Positions 22,140 through 30,522 of a DNA stretch of 64,000 bases are shown one piece after another. The DNA is taken from contig JACJWV010000016.1 in the NCBI GenBank assembly GCA_020636915.1, positions 62,001 to 126,000 of the forward strand, in the 5' to 3' direction. This stretch comes from Nocardioides sp. (GTDB lineage: Bacteria; Actinomycetota; Actinomycetes; Propionibacteriales; Nocardioidaceae). A program made the translations under genes and the position numbers. Within the stretch, counting starts at the first letter, position 1. Each line of letters starts with the position of its first letter. Under the pieces are notes generated by a model. The model did not search any database. It was not told the origin of the DNA and saw only the letters and a list, made by a program, of their open reading frames with translations.

Positions 22140-22829
22140 TCAGCTCGTCGCGCGGTGGAGGGCGACGATCCCACCGGACAGGTTGCGCCACTCCGCGTCG
22201 CGCCAGCCGGCCTCGGTGACCAGCGCGGCGAGGCCCGGCTGGTCCGGCCACGCCCGGATCGACTCCGCGAGGTAGACGTAGGCGTCGGGCGAGGACGAGA
22301 CCGCCCGGGCGATCGGGGGCAGCGCCCGCATGAGGTACTCGAGGTACACGGTGCGGAAGGGCGACCAGGTCGGGTGGCTGAACTCGCAGACGACGAGCCG
22401 GCCGCCCGGCCGGGTGACCCGGCGCATCTCGCGTAGCCCGGCCAGCGGGTCGACGATGTTGCGCAGGCCGAAGGAGATGGTCACGGCGTCGAAGGTGTCG
22501 TCGGCGAACGGCAGCCGGGTGCCGTCACCGGCCGTGAACGGCAGGTGCGGCCGGGCGGCCTTGCCGACCTGGAGCATGCCGAGGGAGAAGTCGCACGGGA
22601 CCACGCTCGCGCCCCGCTCGGCGAACGGCTCGCTCGACGTACCCGTCCCGGCGGCCAGGTCGAGGACCCGCTCCCCCGGGCGCGGGTCGACCGCGGCCAG
22701 GACCGCACGGCGCCACTGGCGGTCCTGGCCCAGGGAGAGGACGTCGTTGGTGACGTCGTACCGCCGGGCGACCGCGTCGAACATGCGGCGGACGTCGGAC
22801 GGCTGCTTGTCGAGCTCGGCACGGACCAC
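22140..22829 (-). CDS. menG: Demethylmenaquinone methyltransferase
   Basis: A 229-residue class I SAM-dependent methyltransferase (UbiE/MenG) that makes the last step of menaquinone synthesis. Motifs: [20 protein letters not shown] near residue 17, SAM-binding [10 protein letters not shown] near 55, [10 protein letters not shown], and [19 protein letters not shown]. No ubiquinone genes are present, so MenG is the right name. The GTG start at 22829 has TAAGGT exactly 6 nt upstream and no ribosome site, hence probably leaderless. It lies 223 bp upstream of nuoA on the same strand; whether it reads through is unclear. Confidence 0.94.
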   Translation of the reverse strand: MVRAELDKQPSDVRRMFDAVARRYDVTNDVLSLGQDRQWRRAVLAAVDPRPGERVLDLAAGTGTSSEPFAERGASVVPCDFSLGMLQVGKAARPHLPFTAGDGTRLPFADDTFDAVTISFGLRNIVDPLAGLREMRRVTRPGGRLVVCEFSHPTWSPFRTVYLEYLMRALPPIARAVSSSPDAYVYLAESIRAWPDQPGLAALVTEAGWRDAEWRNLSGGIVALHRATS

Positions 22830-22841
22830 GGCCGCACCTTA
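22830..22841 (-). promoter_or_regulatory. Leaderless -10 of menG
   Basis: On the minus strand TAAGGT (22841-22836) is followed by 6 nt and the GTG start at 22829. Confidence 0.5.
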
Positions 22842-22956
22842 CTTCTGGTCACAGCTTGGTCACGGAGCCGGGGCGCGCCGCACCACGTGCAACCGAACGC
22901 CGTCCCCGGGCGTCACCCTCGTGTCCGGAACCTCCACCTTCCCCGGGAGTGCCCTC

Positions 22957-23850
22957 ATGCAGGTCATGCGTCGTCTCGTGCTCGTCCTCGCCGTCGCGGC
23001 GCTGCTGGTCGCGGCCGCGTTCGGCGTCGGCCACGCCCTGCGGAGCGGCTCGTCCGACCGCCCGACCGCGTCCGGGACGGGCGGGGTCGACCCGCGCCCG
23101 GCCCAGCCCTCCACGGCGCCGGACACCACGCCGACGGCCACTGCTCGAGCCACCCCGAGCCCGAGGCCGACACCGACGCGGACACCGAGCCACACGCCCA
23201 CGCCCACGCTGGAACCCGGGCCGCGGCTGCTCGGCCCCGGCGACGAGGGCGACGAGGTGCGCGACCTGCAGGCCCGTCTGAAGCAGATCTACTGGTTCCA
23301 GGCCGACATCACCGGGACGTACGGCGACGTGACGACCGCTGCGGTGCGCGGCTTCCAGGCCAAGCGCGAGATCCCGGTCACCGGCTTCGTCGACCAGCGC
23401 ACCCTGGACCGGCTCGCCGCGATGACCACCGAGCCCACCGAGGCCGAGCTCCACAACCGCGCGAACCAGCCCGGCGCGCTCGACGCCCGGTGCCGGACCG
23501 GCCGGGTGATCTGCGTGGACAAGACCAGCCAGACCCTGCGTTGGGTCGTCGACGGGCAGGTCCTGCAGACGCTCGACGTGCGCTTCGGGGCGTCGACCAC
23601 CCCCACCCGCGAGGGCGTGTTCCACGTCTACCTCAAGGACGCCGACCACGTCTCGCGCCTCTACGGCTCGTCGATGCCGCTGTCGATGTTCTTCTCGGGC
23701 GGTCAGGCCGTGCACTACTCCTCGGACTTCGCCGCCGTCGGGTACGCCGGGGCGTCGCACGGCTGCGTCAACGTCCGGGACTACGACGGGCTGCAGCGCC
23801 TCTTCGGCCAGGTGCGCGTGGGCGACACCGTGGTCGTCTACTGGTCGTGA
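22957..23850 (+). CDS. L,D-transpeptidase with peptidoglycan-binding domain
   Basis: A 297-residue exported cell-wall enzyme. A membrane anchor or signal (about residues 5-28) is followed by a Pro/Thr-rich linker, a peptidoglycan-binding domain (about 90-150, LGPGDEGDEVRDLQARL and AAVRGFQAKREIPVTG) and a YkuD catalytic domain (about 175-297). The active-site motif ASHGCVNVRD, Cys near residue 269, is intact. Such enzymes form 3-3 cross-links or attach proteins to peptidoglycan. ATG 22957 follows GGGAG. A second ATG three codons on is possible. The gene is monocistronic and ends in a strong hairpin. Confidence 0.9.
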   Translation: MQVMRRLVLVLAVAALLVAAAFGVGHALRSGSSDRPTASGTGGVDPRPAQPSTAPDTTPTATARATPSPRPTPTRTPSHTPTPTLEPGPRLLGPGDEGDEVRDLQARLKQIYWFQADITGTYGDVTTAAVRGFQAKREIPVTGFVDQRTLDRLAAMTTEPTEAELHNRANQPGALDARCRTGRVICVDKTSQTLRWVVDGQVLQTLDVRFGASTTPTREGVFHVYLKDADHVSRLYGSSMPLSMFFSGGQAVHYSSDFAAVGYAGASHGCVNVRDYDGLQRLFGQVRVGDTVVVYWS

Positions 23851-23857
23851 TGAGCGC

Positions 23858-23885
23858 CTCCGGCCCGAGCCTGCGAGGGCCGGAG
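23858..23885 (+). terminator. Hairpin after the L,D-transpeptidase gene
   Basis: CTCCGGCCC (23858-23866) and GGGCCGGAG (23877-23885) form a 9-bp perfect stem with a 10-nt loop, 8 nt after the stop codon. No T-tract follows. Confidence 0.55.
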
Positions 23886-23896
23886 AGCCGGCGCCA

Positions 23897-23949
23897 GATC
23901 GAGTAGACGCGCGGGCGAGGCACGAGCCCGCGACCGGCGTATCGAGATC
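23897..23949. repeat. Dispersed-type inverted repeat (GATCGAGTAG...GTATCGAGATC)
   Basis: GATCGAGTAG (23897-23906) and GTATCGAGATC (23939-23949) flank an inner stem GCGGGC/GCCCGC (23911-23916, 23926-23931). It resembles the GATCTCGATACGC...ACTCGATC repeat I associate with Nocardioides genomes. It sits in a tail-to-tail gap and may terminate both genes. Confidence 0.55.
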
Positions 23950-23972
23950 GAGCGCCTAGGTCCCAGCCGGCC

Positions 23973-24608
23973 CTACTGCTGCGAGAGGTCGTCGAGGATC
24001 CCGTCAGCGACCTTCACCAGCTCGGCGGCCTCGACGCCGCTGGACTGGATCTGCACGGTCAGCCCGTCCTGGCTGACCTGGCACTCGCTCTGGGAGGGCG
24101 TGCCGGCGCTCCCGTCGGTGCTCTGTCCGTAGGTGAGGATGCAGGCACCGTCTCCGACCGCCTCCATCGTCGTGCCGCCCGCGCCGTTCGTGGTCTCGGG
24201 GTCGGTGAGCGAGCCAGGGGCGAACGCACCACCGTCGGACTGGAACACCTGCACGAAAACCGCCGTGGTGCCGTCGACGACGTAGCTGCGCGTGACCGCG
24301 GGCGTCCCGAGGACGTCAGGGAGGACCTGGTTGCCGTACTTCGTGCTGGCTGCCTGCTGCTGGGCGATGGCCTCGGCCTGCTGCGCGAGGTCGCCGTCGG
24401 CGAAGGACGCCGCGTCGTCCGCTGCGGCGTACCCGCCCGGCAGGGTGTCGGGGAGCGAGAGCTCGACGTCGGCGGCCGCCTCCGTCGCGTCGTCCCCGGC
24501 GGCCTTCGGCAGGCCGATCGCGAACGCGGCGACGAGGCCGAGCAGGACCAGGCCGACGAGGATCCCGACGACGGTCGACGTGCGGCTGCGGGAGGTGGTG
24601 GCGCTCAC
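23973..24608 (-). CDS. Membrane-anchored hypothetical protein
   Basis: A 211-residue protein with no family I recognise. After a polar N-terminus there is one membrane segment (about residues 13-33, TVVGILVGLVLLGLVAAFAI), then an acidic Ala-rich extracellular part. It contains two cysteines (in DGACILTYGQ and SQSECQV) that could form a disulfide. The fold may resemble small secreted actinobacterial lipoprotein-like domains, but that is a guess. The GTG start at 24608 has TAGCGT 8 nt upstream. It converges with the L,D-transpeptidase gene and diverges from menF. Confidence 0.75.
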   Translation of the reverse strand: MSATTSRSRTSTVVGILVGLVLLGLVAAFAIGLPKAAGDDATEAAADVELSLPDTLPGGYAAADDAASFADGDLAQQAEAIAQQQAASTKYGNQVLPDVLGTPAVTRSYVVDGTTAVFVQVFQSDGGAFAPGSLTDPETTNGAGGTTMEAVGDGACILTYGQSTDGSAGTPSQSECQVSQDGLTVQIQSSGVEAAELVKVADGILDDLSQQ

Positions 24609-24660
24609 GTCCTGCGACGCTACTCGCCCGCCCGGGAGGGGTCAGCGGGGGGTCCGTGAG

Positions 24661-24672
24661 TACGCTCACCTC
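24661..24672 (+). promoter_or_regulatory. Leaderless -10 of menF
   Basis: TACGCT (24661-24666), 6 nt, then GTG 24673. No ribosome-binding site. Confidence 0.55.
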
Positions 24673-25911
24673 GTGCCGCTCTCCGTCCGCACCGTGCGCC
24701 TCGAGCTCGAGGCGGCCACGCGACTCCTCGACCTGGTCCCCGCGGACCGCCCGGTGACGTGGTTGCGCCGCGGCGACGGCCTGGTCGGCTGGGGCGTCGC
24801 CGCGGAGCTGCGGACCGCGGGCGGCACCCGGTTCGCGGACGCCGCCAAGTGGTGGAGCGAGACGACCGCGCGGGCCGACGTACGCGACGACGTCAACGAG
24901 CCGGGCACCGGCCTGGTGTCGTTCGGGACGTTCGCCTTCGCCGACGAGCCGGGCCACTCCGTCCTGGTGGTCCCACGCGTGGTCGTCGGCCGCCGCGGTG
25001 ACGTCGCCTGGGTCACGACGGTCGGCGAGGGGCCGACGTCGGAGGCGGTGCCCGACCTCACGCCCTGCGACCCGCCGACGCCGCCGGTCGGCGTGAGCTT
25101 CGCCGACGGCTCCCTCAACGGCGAGCAGTGGATGTCGGTCGTCGCCGACGCCGTGGCCCGCATCAACCACGGCGACCTCGAGAAGGTGGTGCTCGCCCGC
25201 GACCTGGTCGCCACCACCGACGAGCCGGTCGACGTGCGCTGGCCCCTGCACCGCCTCAGCGAGGTCTACCCGATGTGCTGGACCTTCCACGTCGACGGCA
25301 TGTTCGGCGCGACGCCGGAGATGCTGGTGCGCCGCGAGCGCGGCCTGGTCACCTCACGGGTGCTCGCCGGCACCATCCGGCGCACCGGCGACGACGAGCG
25401 CGACCTGGCGCTGGCCGCGACGCTCGCGCGGTCCTCGAAGGACCTCGAGGAGCACGAGTACGCCGTCCGCTCGGTCGCCGACGCCCTGGAGCCGCACTGC
25501 TCCTCGATGAACGTCCCCGAGGCGCCGTTCGTCCTCCACCTGCCCAACGTGATGCACCTCGCGACCGACGTCGCCGGGGTGGTGCACGACGCCGCCACGG
25601 TCTCGTCGCTGCAGCTGGCCGAGGCGCTGCACCCCTCCGCCGCCGTGGGCGGGACCCCGACCGGCACCGCGACCGACCTGATCGGCGAGATCGAGGGCAT
25701 GGACCGCGACCGCTACGCCGGCCCGGTCGGGTGGATGGACGCCGCCGGCGACGGCGAGTGGGGCATCGCGCTGCGCTCCGCCTCGATCTCCGGATCGACC
25801 GTCCGCCTCTTCGCGGGCTGCGGCATCGTCGCCGACTCCGACCCCGAGGCCGAGCTGGCCGAGGCGCAGGCGAAGTTCGTCCCGGTGCGGGACGCGCTCA
25901 CCACGGACTGA
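24673..25911 (+). CDS. menF: Isochorismate synthase
   Basis: A 412-residue chorismate-utilising enzyme that makes isochorismate, the entry to menaquinone synthesis. The MST-family core covers about residues 150-410. It contains INHGDLEKVVLARD, the FGATPEMLVRRERGLVTSRV strand, LAGTIRR, SSKDLEEHEYAVRSVADAL, HPSAAVGGTPT and FAGCGIVADSDPEAE. These include the catalytic Lys/Glu and magnesium-binding residues. A siderophore isochorismate synthase cannot be excluded, but the nearby menD, menC, menE, menA and menG support MenF. The start at GTG 24673 is set by the leaderless -10. Confidence 0.92.
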   Translation: MPLSVRTVRLELEAATRLLDLVPADRPVTWLRRGDGLVGWGVAAELRTAGGTRFADAAKWWSETTARADVRDDVNEPGTGLVSFGTFAFADEPGHSVLVVPRVVVGRRGDVAWVTTVGEGPTSEAVPDLTPCDPPTPPVGVSFADGSLNGEQWMSVVADAVARINHGDLEKVVLARDLVATTDEPVDVRWPLHRLSEVYPMCWTFHVDGMFGATPEMLVRRERGLVTSRVLAGTIRRTGDDERDLALAATLARSSKDLEEHEYAVRSVADALEPHCSSMNVPEAPFVLHLPNVMHLATDVAGVVHDAATVSSLQLAEALHPSAAVGGTPTGTATDLIGEIEGMDRDRYAGPVGWMDAAGDGEWGIALRSASISGSTVRLFAGCGIVADSDPEAELAEAQAKFVPVRDALTTD

Positions 25912-25926
25912 GGCTCCGCACCGGCC

Positions 25927-26052
25927 GGCTCCGGGGTGACGTCATACGACCCGGTCGACCCAGCCGCCAGCCCGCATGACCTCCCAGCGGGCTCCGGGGT
26001 GACGTCAGACGACCCGGTCGACCCAGCCGCCAGGTCGGATGACGTCCGGGCC
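25927..26052. repeat. Family B tandem repeat, 63-bp period, two copies
   Basis: GGCTCCGGGGTGACGTCA, then TACGACCCGGTCGACCCAGC, begins at 25927, and a near-identical copy begins at 25990 (GACGTC at 25938 and 26001, exactly 63 bp apart). Each unit also carries an ATGACcTC-like site. It fills the tail-to-tail gap between menF and the metallo-hydrolase gene, and the same family recurs at 56681-56870. Confidence 0.85.
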
Positions 26053-26075
26053 GGGCGGCGCGAGCACGAAGCCCG

Positions 26076-26711
26076 CTACAGGTCGGCGCCGTCGGCGAGC
26101 CGCACGTACTCCAGCCCGTCCTTCGGCAGGAACGCGTTCATGTGGCCGTCGACGATGGCCAGGCCGGCGTCGCTGTAGACCCGGTCGTGGATCGCGAGGT
26201 TGCGGGGGGCCCGGACCGCGCGGGCGAACTCGATCGCCTCGGAGGCCCTCATCCACGGCGCCGACACCGGGCACAGCAGGACGTCGACGGCCTCGCCGGG
26301 CTCGGTGAGCGCGTCACCGGGGTGGTAGACCTTCGCGCCTCCCGCGTCCACCACGTAGCCGCTGTTGGTGATCCGCGGGAACTCCGGGTGGATCACCGCG
26401 TGCAGCTCGCCGACCGCGCGCACCGGCAGCCCGACGTCGAAGGTCGATCCGGGCGCGACGACCGTGAGCCGCTCGGCGACCTCCGGCGCATCCTCGCGGA
26501 TCTTCGCCGCCACCGCCTCGATCGTGAACACCGGCGCGTCGGTGGCCCGCAGGTTGTCCGCCAGGTAGTGGTCGGGGTGCTCGTGGGTGATCAGGACCGC
26601 GTCGGCGCCGTCGACGGCGGCGGGATCGGTGAACACCCCCGGGTCGAGGACCACGGTCGTGCCGTCGTGCTCGATCCGGACGCAGGCATGGCCGAACTTG
26701 GTGATCCGCAT
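26076..26711 (-). CDS. MBL-fold metallo-hydrolase (UlaG-like)
   Basis: A 211-residue beta-lactamase-fold hydrolase. Metal-binding motifs are present: GHACVRIE near the N-terminus, THEHPDHYLADNL near residue 44, a mid-protein VIHPEFPRI, VYHPGDAL, and a final H in LAIHDRVYSDAG. The family cleaves diverse phosphoesters or lactones; the substrate is unknown here. I start at ATG 26711 because TACCGT lies 7 nt upstream (leaderless); a GTG three codons earlier is possible. No operon partner. Confidence 0.85.
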   Translation of the reverse strand: MRITKFGHACVRIEHDGTTVVLDPGVFTDPAAVDGADAVLITHEHPDHYLADNLRATDAPVFTIEAVAAKIREDAPEVAERLTVVAPGSTFDVGLPVRAVGELHAVIHPEFPRITNSGYVVDAGGAKVYHPGDALTEPGEAVDVLLCPVSAPWMRASEAIEFARAVRAPRNLAIHDRVYSDAGLAIVDGHMNAFLPKDGLEYVRLADGADL

Positions 26712-26724
26712 GCACTGCACGGTA
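26712..26724 (-). promoter_or_regulatory. Leaderless -10 of the MBL hydrolase gene
   Basis: Minus-strand TACCGT (26724-26719), then 7 nt, then ATG 26711. Confidence 0.45.
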
Positions 26725-26820
26725 GCCCGCGGCGCCGATCACCCGCGCCGACCGTCCGCGTGGTCGCAGCAGCCCTCTCCCCCTCGTCCCCGATGTGGTC
26801 GGCACCCGCCGCGCAGTCCC

Positions 26821-26832
26821 TACGATGCTCGC
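26821..26832 (+). promoter_or_regulatory. Leaderless -10 of the GNAT-P450 operon
   Basis: TACGAT (26821-26826), exactly 6 nt, then GTG 26833. A near-consensus -10. Confidence 0.6.
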
Positions 26833-27324
26833 GTGACATCCACGCCCACGCTCCGGCAGGCGGTGCCCGCCGACGCCGTCGCCTGCGCCGCGATGCACGC
26901 GGCGTGCTGGCGCGAGGCCTACGGCCCGTACGTCGACGCGCGACTGCTCGAGGAGCGGCTCGCCGAGACGCAGCGGTGGACCGCCGCCTGGACGCGGCAC
27001 CTCGTGGACGGTCCGCCGCGCCTGCTGGCCGAGGCGGACGGCGAGATCGTCGGGTTCGCCGTGACCGGCCCGTCCCGCGACGACGACCCGCCCACGCCGT
27101 ACGAGCTCTACGCGCTCTACGTGCGCGCCGCCTGGTGGGGCACGGGCCTGGGCCAGGTGCTGTGGGACGCGGTCCGTCCCCTCGGCGACTGCTCGCTGTG
27201 GGTGCTCGAGGCCAACGCCCGGGCCCAGGCGTTCTACCGCCGCAACGGCTTCGCCCCCGACGGCTCCCGGGAGCACTACGCCGGTCTCGCCGCCGACGAG
27301 ATCAGGATGCAGAGACGAGGATGA
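26833..27324 (+). CDS. GNAT-family N-acetyltransferase
   Basis: A 163-residue acetyl-CoA-dependent acyltransferase. The fold is visible as LRQAVPADAVACAAMHAACW at the start, YELYALYVRAAWWGTGLGQ (acetyl-CoA pyrophosphate loop, with WWGTGLG in place of the usual R/QxxGxG/A) near residue 96, and LEANARAQAFYRRNGF near the end. The substrate is unknown. The start is fixed by the leaderless promoter. Its stop is only 7 bp before a cytochrome P450 gene, so the two are cotranscribed and may act on one small molecule. Confidence 0.85.
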   Translation: MTSTPTLRQAVPADAVACAAMHAACWREAYGPYVDARLLEERLAETQRWTAAWTRHLVDGPPRLLAEADGEIVGFAVTGPSRDDDPPTPYELYALYVRAAWWGTGLGQVLWDAVRPLGDCSLWVLEANARAQAFYRRNGFAPDGSREHYAGLAADEIRMQRRG

Positions 27325-27331
27325 CCAGACC

Positions 27332-28504
27332 GTGACGCGCTTCGACCTGGCCGACCCTGGCTTCGACACGACCTCCGACGCCGTCCACGCCGCTCGCGAC
27401 GAGCGCTGGTTCGTCGAGACCAACTGGGGCTGGGCCGTGCTCCGGCACGCCGAGGCGGGGGCGCTGCTGCGCGACCGCCGGTTCCGTCAGGGCAACGCCC
27501 GCTGGCCGGAGCAGAACGGCATCCACGCCGGCCCCTTCTCGGACTGGTGGCAGGAGACCCTGCTCAGCCTCGAGGGCGACGACCACGCGCGCATCCGGCG
27601 GCTGCTCGTCCCGGCGTTCCGCAACAAGGCGATCGCGGCGATGCAGCCCCGCTTCCAGGCCCTCGCGAACGAGCTGATCGACCGCTTCGCCGACCGCGGC
27701 CGCGTCGAGCTCATCAGCGAGTTCGCCGAGCCGTACGCCGCCCGCATCATCTGCCTGCTGCTCGGCCTGCCCGAGGAGAGCTGGCACCAGGTGGCGCGCT
27801 GGGCCGACGACCTCGGGGCGTCGTTCTCGATCGACGTCGGCAACCAGGTGCCGCGGATCGAGGCGGCGCTCGCCGGCCTGCTGGGGTACGTCGACGAGGT
27901 GGTCGCCGACCGCACCGCGCACCCGCGCGAGGACCTGGTGACGGCCCTGGTCCAGGCGACCGAGGACGGCGACCGGCTCTCCCGGCACGAGCTCGACGTC
28001 GCGCTGGTGTTCCTCGCGTTCGCCGGGATGGAGACGACACGCAACCAGATCGGCCTCGCCGTGCAGACGCTGTTGAAGCACCCCGACCAGTGGCGGCTGC
28101 TCGGCGAGCACCCCGAGCTCGGCGCGAACGCGGTCGAGGAGGTCATGCGGGTGAACCCGACGGTCACCTGGGTGACCCGCGAGGCCCTGGAGGACGTCGA
28201 CCTGCACGACCTGCACGTGCCGAAGGGCGGCATCGTGCAGGTGATGTCGCACAGTGCGGGCACGGACCCGCAGGCGATGCCGGACCCGTCGTTCGACATC
28301 ACCCAGCAGCGGCCCCCGCACCTCGGCTTCGGCGCCGGCATCCACCACTGCCTCGGCCACTTCGTGGCGCGCACCGACATGGCGGTCGCGCTCCCCCTGC
28401 TCGCCCGGCGGATGCCCGGCGCCGTGCCGGACGGCCCGGGCGAGTGGCTGCCCGTGTCGGGCAACACCGGGGCGGTGACCTTCCCGATCCGTTTCAGGCC
28501 GTGA
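27332..28504 (+). CDS. Cytochrome P450 (CYP)
   Basis: A 390-residue soluble heme monooxygenase of bacterial class I type. The I-helix motif FAGMETTRNQ is near residue 230, the K-helix ExxR appears as EEVMR near 269, and the heme loop FGAGIHHCLGHFVAR is near 332-346 with the ligand Cys about 339. No ferredoxin or ferredoxin reductase gene is adjacent, so redox partners must come from elsewhere. GTG 27332 follows the GNAT stop by 7 bp. The last 11 bp overlap, tail to tail, the end of the antiporter gene. The substrate is unknown. Confidence 0.92.
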   Translation: MTRFDLADPGFDTTSDAVHAARDERWFVETNWGWAVLRHAEAGALLRDRRFRQGNARWPEQNGIHAGPFSDWWQETLLSLEGDDHARIRRLLVPAFRNKAIAAMQPRFQALANELIDRFADRGRVELISEFAEPYAARIICLLLGLPEESWHQVARWADDLGASFSIDVGNQVPRIEAALAGLLGYVDEVVADRTAHPREDLVTALVQATEDGDRLSRHELDVALVFLAFAGMETTRNQIGLAVQTLLKHPDQWRLLGEHPELGANAVEEVMRVNPTVTWVTREALEDVDLHDLHVPKGGIVQVMSHSAGTDPQAMPDPSFDITQQRPPHLGFGAGIHHCLGHFVARTDMAVALPLLARRMPGAVPDGPGEWLPVSGNTGAVTFPIRFRP

Positions 28505-30377
28505 GGTGGTGCACGTAGCACCACCGCCAGTCCTCCCCCGGCTCGGCGGACTGCATGACCGGGTGGGTGGTCTCGTGGAAGTGCCGGGTCGCGTGCTGGC
28601 GGGGTGAGGAGTCGCAGCAGGCGACGTTGCCGCACTCCAGGCAGCGGCGCAGCGCCACCCAGCGGGTGCCCTCGTCCAGGCAGGCCTGGCACGCGGTCGC
28701 GGGCTCCTCGTCGACGACGGGGTACCGCTCGAGGTCGCCACACTTCTCGCCGATGGACCAGCGCCGCCGCGCGTACGCCGCGGTCTCGTCCCGCTCCTGC
28801 TCGGCGCTGTCGAGCATCGACTCCTCGACGTCGAGGGTGACCAGCACGTCCGCGACCACCTCGGACGGCACGTTGCCCGACTTGCGGATCTCGAGGATCC
28901 GCCGACGCTCGGTGTCGATCAGCCTGCTGCGGACGCGGTAGTAGAGCGCCGCCGGGGACTCCTGGTCGGCGGTGGTGCCGAGCCGCTCCCAGGCCGCGAA
29001 GTTGCGCTGGTCGAGGCGCTGGCGGATCAGCTCGTAGACGCCGGTCTGGTCGTCGTGCGCGACGTCCTCGGCGCCCTCCAGCTCCTCGAGCTCCTCGAGC
29101 GCGGCCTTCGACGCCTGCTGCAGCAGGGTGGCGCGAGCCAGTGCGTCGTCGAGCGGGTCCGGCGACGGCACGTGCAGCTTGCGTGCGAACCACGGCAGCG
29201 ACAGCCCCTGGATCAGCAGCGTCCCGGCGACGACGGTGAACGCGATGACGACGAGCACCTCCACGTGGTCGGTCTCCGGCGGGATGATGAAGGCCGCGGC
29301 CAGCGTCACCACGCCGCGCATGCCGGCCCAGCCGACGATGAACGTCTGGGCGAGCGGCGGCCGGCGACCGGTCACGGGATCGGGGCCGGGCCGGACCAGG
29401 AACCACCGGGAGAGGAAGACACAGACCAGCCGGAGCACGATGACGGCGACCAGGGTGGCGAGGCAGACCGCGACGATCCGGGCCCCGGAGAGCGTGCTGT
29501 CGGCGAGGTCCTGCAGCAGCCACTGCGCCTGCAGGCCGATGAGCGCGAAGACCGCGTTCTCGAGGAGGAACGCGATCGTGCGCCAGTTGATGCGCTCGGC
29601 GATCCGCGACTGGGCGGTCTGCAGGATCGGCGCCTTGTGGCCCAGGAGCAGGCCGGCGACCACGACCGCGACGACCCCGGAGGAGTGGAGCTCCTCCGCG
29701 ACCAGGAAGCACGCGAACGGGATCACGAAGGACAGCCCGACGTCGAGGACCGGGTCGGTGATCCGGCGGCGCATCTGGGCCACGACCACGAAGGCGAGGA
29801 CACCGATCAGCACGCCCCCGACGGACGCGACGAGGAAGTCGAAGCCGACACGCCACAGCTCGACGCCGACCGAGGCGGCGGCGATCGCGGTCCGGAGGGT
29901 GACCAGCGCGGTGGCGTCGTTGAAGAGCGACTCGCCCTCCAGGATGGTCACGACGCGCCGCGGCAGGCCGATGTTGCGGGCGATCGCCGTGGCGGCGACC
30001 GCGTCCGGCGGCGCCACCACCGCGCCGAGCGCGAAGGCGATCGGCCAGGAGATGCCCGGGACCATCAGGTGGACGACCCAGCCCACCCCCGCCGTCGTCA
30101 CCAGCACGGCGCCGACCGACAGCGTCAGGATCACCCGCCGGTGGGCGTTGAAGTCCACCAGCGACGAGCCGATCGCGGTCGAGTAGAGCAGCGGCGGCAG
30201 CAGCCCCAGCAGCACGACCTCGGGCTCGAGGTGGACCTGCGGGACGAACGGGAGGAACGACGCGGCGACGCCGGCGACCACCAGCAGCAGCGGCGCCGGG
30301 ACGCCGAGGCGGTCCGCGACGACCACGCCCGTGAGCACGCCGACGGCGAGCAGGACCAGGAAGAGGGCGATCTCCAC
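28494..30377 (-). CDS. Cation/proton antiporter fused to a UBP-type zinc finger
   Basis: A 627-residue two-part protein. Residues about 1-410 form a CPA1/NhaP-type Na+(K+)/H+ exchanger with 12-13 membrane helices, including GAVVAPPDAVAATAIARNIG, LEGESLFNDATALV and GWAGMRGVVTLAAAFIIP. Residues about 410-540 are a cytoplasmic helical region rich in Glu and Arg. The final 85 residues are a ZnF-UBP domain: CQACLDEG, LRRCLECGNVACCDSS, then spaced His, ending DWRWCYVHH. I have seen this fusion annotated in actinobacteria; its ligand is unknown. Start GTG 30377 is set by GACAAT 6 nt upstream. Confidence 0.9.
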   Translation of the reverse strand: MEIALFLVLLAVGVLTGVVVADRLGVPAPLLLVVAGVAASFLPFVPQVHLEPEVVLLGLLPPLLYSTAIGSSLVDFNAHRRVILTLSVGAVLVTTAGVGWVVHLMVPGISWPIAFALGAVVAPPDAVAATAIARNIGLPRRVVTILEGESLFNDATALVTLRTAIAAASVGVELWRVGFDFLVASVGGVLIGVLAFVVVAQMRRRITDPVLDVGLSFVIPFACFLVAEELHSSGVVAVVVAGLLLGHKAPILQTAQSRIAERINWRTIAFLLENAVFALIGLQAQWLLQDLADSTLSGARIVAVCLATLVAVIVLRLVCVFLSRWFLVRPGPDPVTGRRPPLAQTFIVGWAGMRGVVTLAAAFIIPPETDHVEVLVVIAFTVVAGTLLIQGLSLPWFARKLHVPSPDPLDDALARATLLQQASKAALEELEELEGAEDVAHDDQTGVYELIRQRLDQRNFAAWERLGTTADQESPAALYYRVRSRLIDTERRRILEIRKSGNVPSEVVADVLVTLDVEESMLDSAEQERDETAAYARRRWSIGEKCGDLERYPVVDEEPATACQACLDEGTRWVALRRCLECGNVACCDSSPRQHATRHFHETTHPVMQSAEPGEDWRWCYVHHLTA

Positions 30378-30389
30378 CGGGACATTGTC
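30378..30389 (-). promoter_or_regulatory. Leaderless -10 of the antiporter gene
   Basis: Minus-strand GACAAT (30389-30384), 6 nt, then GTG 30377. Confidence 0.45.
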
Positions 30390-30421
30390 CCTGGTCGGTG
30401 TTTCCGGCCCGTTGCCCGACC

Positions 30422-30507
30422 GAGGCCGGCTCCGGATCGTCGAGAGACCGGAAGTGGCTGCAGAGCCCGACGTTTCCGCAGCCACTTCTGGTGTCTCGAC
30501 CGGCCTC
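30422..30507 (-). terminator. Long inverted repeat downstream of the AraC-type gene
   Basis: GAAGTGGCTGC (30451-30461) pairs perfectly with GCAGCCACTTC (30478-30488). Outer segments, including TCGAGA/TCTCGA and GAGGCCGG/CGGCCTC, extend the stem with a bulge. It lies 16 bp past the AraC-type stop, and may end that transcript or be a dispersed element. Confidence 0.5.
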
Positions 30508-30522
30508 GCCGGGTCAGACACC

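Noticed and set aside
25936..26178. Apparent small gene in the menF-MBL gap
   Set aside because: The reading frame is made of the family B 63-bp repeat and runs antisense into the MBL gene.
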